This document shows, piece after piece, positions 37,115 to 64,000 of a stretch of DNA of 64,000 nt. A program made the position numbers and the translations under genes. The notes beneath the pieces were generated by a model. It was not told where the DNA came from. It ran no database searches and worked only from the letters and a program-made list of their open reading frames with translations. Positions within the stretch are counted from its first letter, which is position 1, and each line of letters begins with the position of its first letter. The stretch is taken from assembly GCF_020171745.1 (NCBI RefSeq), contig NZ_JAIVAH010000013.1, forward strand, positions 62,001-126,000. Direction: 5' to 3'. This stretch comes from Prescottella equi (GTDB taxonomy: Bacteria > Actinomycetota > Actinomycetes > Mycobacteriales > Mycobacteriaceae).

Positions 37115-37275
37115 CGGTGTGAGATTACCCATGGGTAGCATCGCTTCCGCCCGTCGTCGCCCACGACACCGACCGATCGCGCCGTAGCGAGGCGAGGAAA
37201 CAACTAAAGCCTTGTACTCTTCATCGGTACCGGGTCCGGGCGTCTGCCGGGACGGAAGCCGACGAGAGGGACAAC

Positions 37276-38031
37276 GTGGCGGTCGGATCGAAGTCGACTG
37301 TGGTGCGGGTGCCCAAGGCGGGTGAGCTCGTCGCCGCGAATCTGCGTCGGCGGATCATCACCGGCGAGCTCGGTGCGGGCGATCCGCTGCCGAACGAATC
37401 GGTGCTCATGGAGCAGTTCGGTGTCTCCCGTCCCACCCTCCGCGAGGCCTTCCGGATTCTCGAATCCGAGTCGATCATCACCGTGCTCCGAGGAGCGCGC
37501 GGTGGTGCCCGGGTCATGGCGCCGGACGCATCGGTCGCCGCGCGGTACACCGGTCTGCTGCTGCAGTACCAGGGAACGCCGCTGGTCGACGTCTATCGCG
37601 CGCGCGCCTCGCTCGAGGTGTCCGCGGTGGGAGTTCTGGCCGGTCCGGGCCACGCGGAGCAACTCGATCGCCTCGCGACGCTGATCGAGGAGGGCGCCGG
37701 CCTGGTGGACGACGCCGCCGCGTTCGCGCACCACGACGTGCAGCTGCACCAGAGCCTGGTCGATCTCGCGGGGAACGAGACACTCGCCGTGCTGGCCGGG
37801 ATGCTCGTGCACATCATCGAGGCGCACAACGCGCTGTTCATCGCGTCGCACGGGGACAACCAGGACAAGCCGGCCGCGCGGGCGGCGCACCGTGCCTACA
37901 CGAAGTTGCTCGCGCACCTGCGCAGCGGCGACGCGATTGCAGCGCAGGACTTCTGGCGCAAGCACCTCGACGGGATCGAGAAGTACATGGTGGGGGACTC
38001 GGCGACCACGCTGGTCGAAGTGCTTTCCTGA
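37276..38031 (+). CDS. GntR-family (FadR/FCD subfamily) transcriptional regulator
   Basis: 251 aa from GTG 37276. N-terminal winged helix of the GntR type (ELVAANLRRRIITGELGAGDPLPNESVLMEQFGVSRPTLREAFRILES) and a C-terminal all-helical FCD domain with likely metal-binding His/Asp residues (AAFAHHDVQLHQSLVDLAGNE, AARAAHRAYTKLLAHL). Transcribed alone after a 161-base gap; it is not obviously tied to its neighbours. Such proteins respond to small carboxylic acids or acyl-CoA; the ligand cannot be read. Confidence 0.87.
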   Translation: MAVGSKSTVVRVPKAGELVAANLRRRIITGELGAGDPLPNESVLMEQFGVSRPTLREAFRILESESIITVLRGARGGARVMAPDASVAARYTGLLLQYQGTPLVDVYRARASLEVSAVGVLAGPGHAEQLDRLATLIEEGAGLVDDAAAFAHHDVQLHQSLVDLAGNETLAVLAGMLVHIIEAHNALFIASHGDNQDKPAARAAHRAYTKLLAHLRSGDAIAAQDFWRKHLDGIEKYMVGDSATTLVEVLS

Positions 38032-38096
38032 TTCGAAACCGACCGAACCGGACTCGAACCCGGCGGGCGTCCTGCGACGCGCGTACTGTTCGGTTC

Positions 38097-38534
38097 GTGA
38101 GCAGTCTGCGTGACAGTTTGCAGGACCCGGACGTCCGGGAGTTCCTCACGCGGGGAACCCGGACCGGCAAGCTCGGCTTTCTCTCCGGAGACGGCCGTCC
38201 TCTCGTCGCCCCGGTCTGGTTCGTCCTCGACGGTGACGATGTGGTGTTCAACACCGGTGCGTCGACGGCCAAGGGGCGGTATCTCGCCCGGGATCCTCGC
38301 GTGACCCTGTGCGTCGATCTGGAGGAGCCGCCGTATGCGTTCGTGCAGATCCAGGGTGAGGCCGTGATCTCGACGGATCCGGACGAGTTGCTGCGGGTCG
38401 CGACCGAGATCGGCAGGCGCTACATGGGAGACGGGCGGGCGGAGGAGTTCGGCCGCCGCAACGGGGTTCCGGGGGAGTTGGTGGTTCGGATCCGCCCGAC
38501 CAAGGTGATCGCCGCGCTCGACGTCACCGAATGA
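38097..38534 (+). CDS. PPOX-class (pyridoxamine oxidase-like) F420/FMN-binding protein
   Basis: 145 aa from GTG 38097. Split beta-barrel flavin-binding fold of the pyridoxamine 5'-phosphate oxidase superfamily: LTRGTRTGKLGFLSGDGRPLVAPVWFVLDGDDVVFNTG, STAKGRYLARDPRVTLCVDLEEPPYAFVQIQGEAVI. The K-G-R-x-L-A-R-D-P-R pattern is typical of the actinobacterial F420-dependent subfamily. A small redox enzyme, substrate unknown. It stands between the GntR gene and the NRPS leader, without evident operon partners. Confidence 0.82.
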   Translation: MSSLRDSLQDPDVREFLTRGTRTGKLGFLSGDGRPLVAPVWFVLDGDDVVFNTGASTAKGRYLARDPRVTLCVDLEEPPYAFVQIQGEAVISTDPDELLRVATEIGRRYMGDGRAEEFGRRNGVPGELVVRIRPTKVIAALDVTE

Positions 38535-38889
38535 ACGTTTGGTGAACTGGTCGGAAATGGGTTCTGCCGGGGCGACCCTGTAGATTGATGCGGGTGTGCT
38601 CGACCCAGGTGAATCGGTGATAGACCGCCATAGGTGACCCCTCGGAAAGACCGGGGTTCGGCGAGTCTGCGCGATTGCGATCCACGTGGTTGGCCGTCTC
38701 TCCCTGAACTCTGTGACCGGCGTCTGCCGGCGCCCGCTGCTGTAACGAAACAGGTCCGATCAGCAGATACATCCCGAGTGTGTGCCTTGTCGGCTGACCG
38801 TGCGAACCCGTGTCGGGCGCAGCTGAGAAGGGTCATGTGTTTCGGTGTCCGCCTCGGGTCGCTCGGCGACATGTGGGCGGGGGCGCGTG
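38535..38889 (+). other. Leader/promoter region of the NRPS genes
   Basis: 355 bases without a gene. Two small hairpins are visible: ACCCC/GGGGT around 38636-38656, and CCGGC-GTCT-GCCGG at about 38719-38732. TAGATT at 38581-38586 could be a -10. No IdeR-type iron box was found although the first NRPS module looks siderophore-like. No small coding frame convinces. Confidence 0.45.
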
Positions 38890-59604
<20,715 letters not shown>

Positions 59605-59616
59605 TCGCAGTCGGAT

Positions 59617-59652
59617 GATGCGGGGGAACCGACCCGTCGGCTCCCCCGCATC
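59617..59652 (+). terminator. Long hairpin between the two NRPS genes
   Basis: Arms GATGCGGGGGA (59617-59627) and TCCCCCGCATC (59642-59652) pair perfectly; inside, CCGAC/GTCGG extends the stem around CC. It starts 12 bases after the first NRPS stop and ends 40 bases before the second NRPS start. No U-tract. It may attenuate transcription or mark an RNA processing point that sets the ratio of the two proteins. Confidence 0.7.
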
Positions 59653-59691
59653 GAGCGATCCAAGATTTCACATGTCGGGAAGGACAAGTAC

Positions 59692-64000
<4,309 letters not shown>

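Noticed and set aside
37126-37137. 12-bp palindrome TACCCATGGGTA after the acetoacetyl-CoA synthetase gene
   Set aside because: Short, without a flanking repeat or promoter elements; it could be chance, and it is 140 bases from the GntR start.
38535-38889. IdeR/Fur-type iron box ahead of the NRPS genes
   Set aside because: No sequence resembling TTAGGTTAGGCTAACCTAA was found in the leader, so iron control is not claimed.

Overview
The window is high-GC actinobacterial DNA, most like Rhodococcus or a close relative in Mycobacteriales. The evidence is a complete mycofactocin (mft) locus, an SOS-controlled DUF222/HNH (13E12-type) gene, a leucine-catabolic carboxylase operon of the mycobacterial accA1/accD1/fadE19/citE type, several FadD-type acyl-CoA synthetases with a KstR-like operator, and giant NRPS genes. 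Everything was read by eye; no alignment or database search was run.

Region 1 (1-14906) is the mycofactocin locus. On the minus strand are the partial glycan methyltransferase mftM (cut by the left edge) and the TetR regulator mftR, overlapping by ATGA. Divergently come mftA (33-residue precursor ending IDGMCGVY), mftB, mftC (radical SAM), mftD, two FadH/OYE-type flavoproteins flanking a mycofactocin-type SDR, then mftE, mftF and mftG. A 2.4-kb block in opposite orientation (DUF222/HNH gene with an SOS box inside its promoter, plus a membrane-anchored secreted protein) separates the second OYE gene from mftE.

Region 2 (14942-28270) is carbon and lipid catabolism. It holds an acyl-CoA synthetase behind a perfect KstR-like palindrome, a secreted seven-bladed YVTN propeller, an ethanol/acetaldehyde cassette (aldehyde dehydrogenase, zinc alcohol dehydrogenase, DUF779), a DUF1275 membrane protein, and a second acyl-CoA synthetase followed by an AcoR-like regulator and an aldehyde dehydrogenase whose active-site Cys is out of register by one residue. 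Ethanol oxidation genes beside mft fit the known role of mycofactocin and MftG in alcohol metabolism.

Region 3 (28276-38534) is a leucine/isovalerate operon under a divergent TetR regulator with a double operator: carboxyltransferase, biotin carboxylase, acyl-CoA dehydrogenase, MaoC hydratase, CitE-like lyase and acetoacetyl-CoA synthetase. A GntR/FadR regulator and a PPOX/F420-type flavoprotein follow.

Region 4 (38890-64000+) holds two colinear NRPS genes. The first (about 6904 aa) is six C-A-T modules plus a seventh C domain; the second starts with the A-T of that split seventh module and runs off the window. Where the proteins break, both carry homologous ~90-residue appendages that resemble the first part of an adenylation domain, the most novel item here and a candidate docking pair. 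A4 and A7 carry the classic Ser code. The first C domain looks EntF/DhbF-like, so an aryl- or acyl-capped peptide of at least eight residues is plausible. No E, TE or MbtH-like sequence is present in the window.
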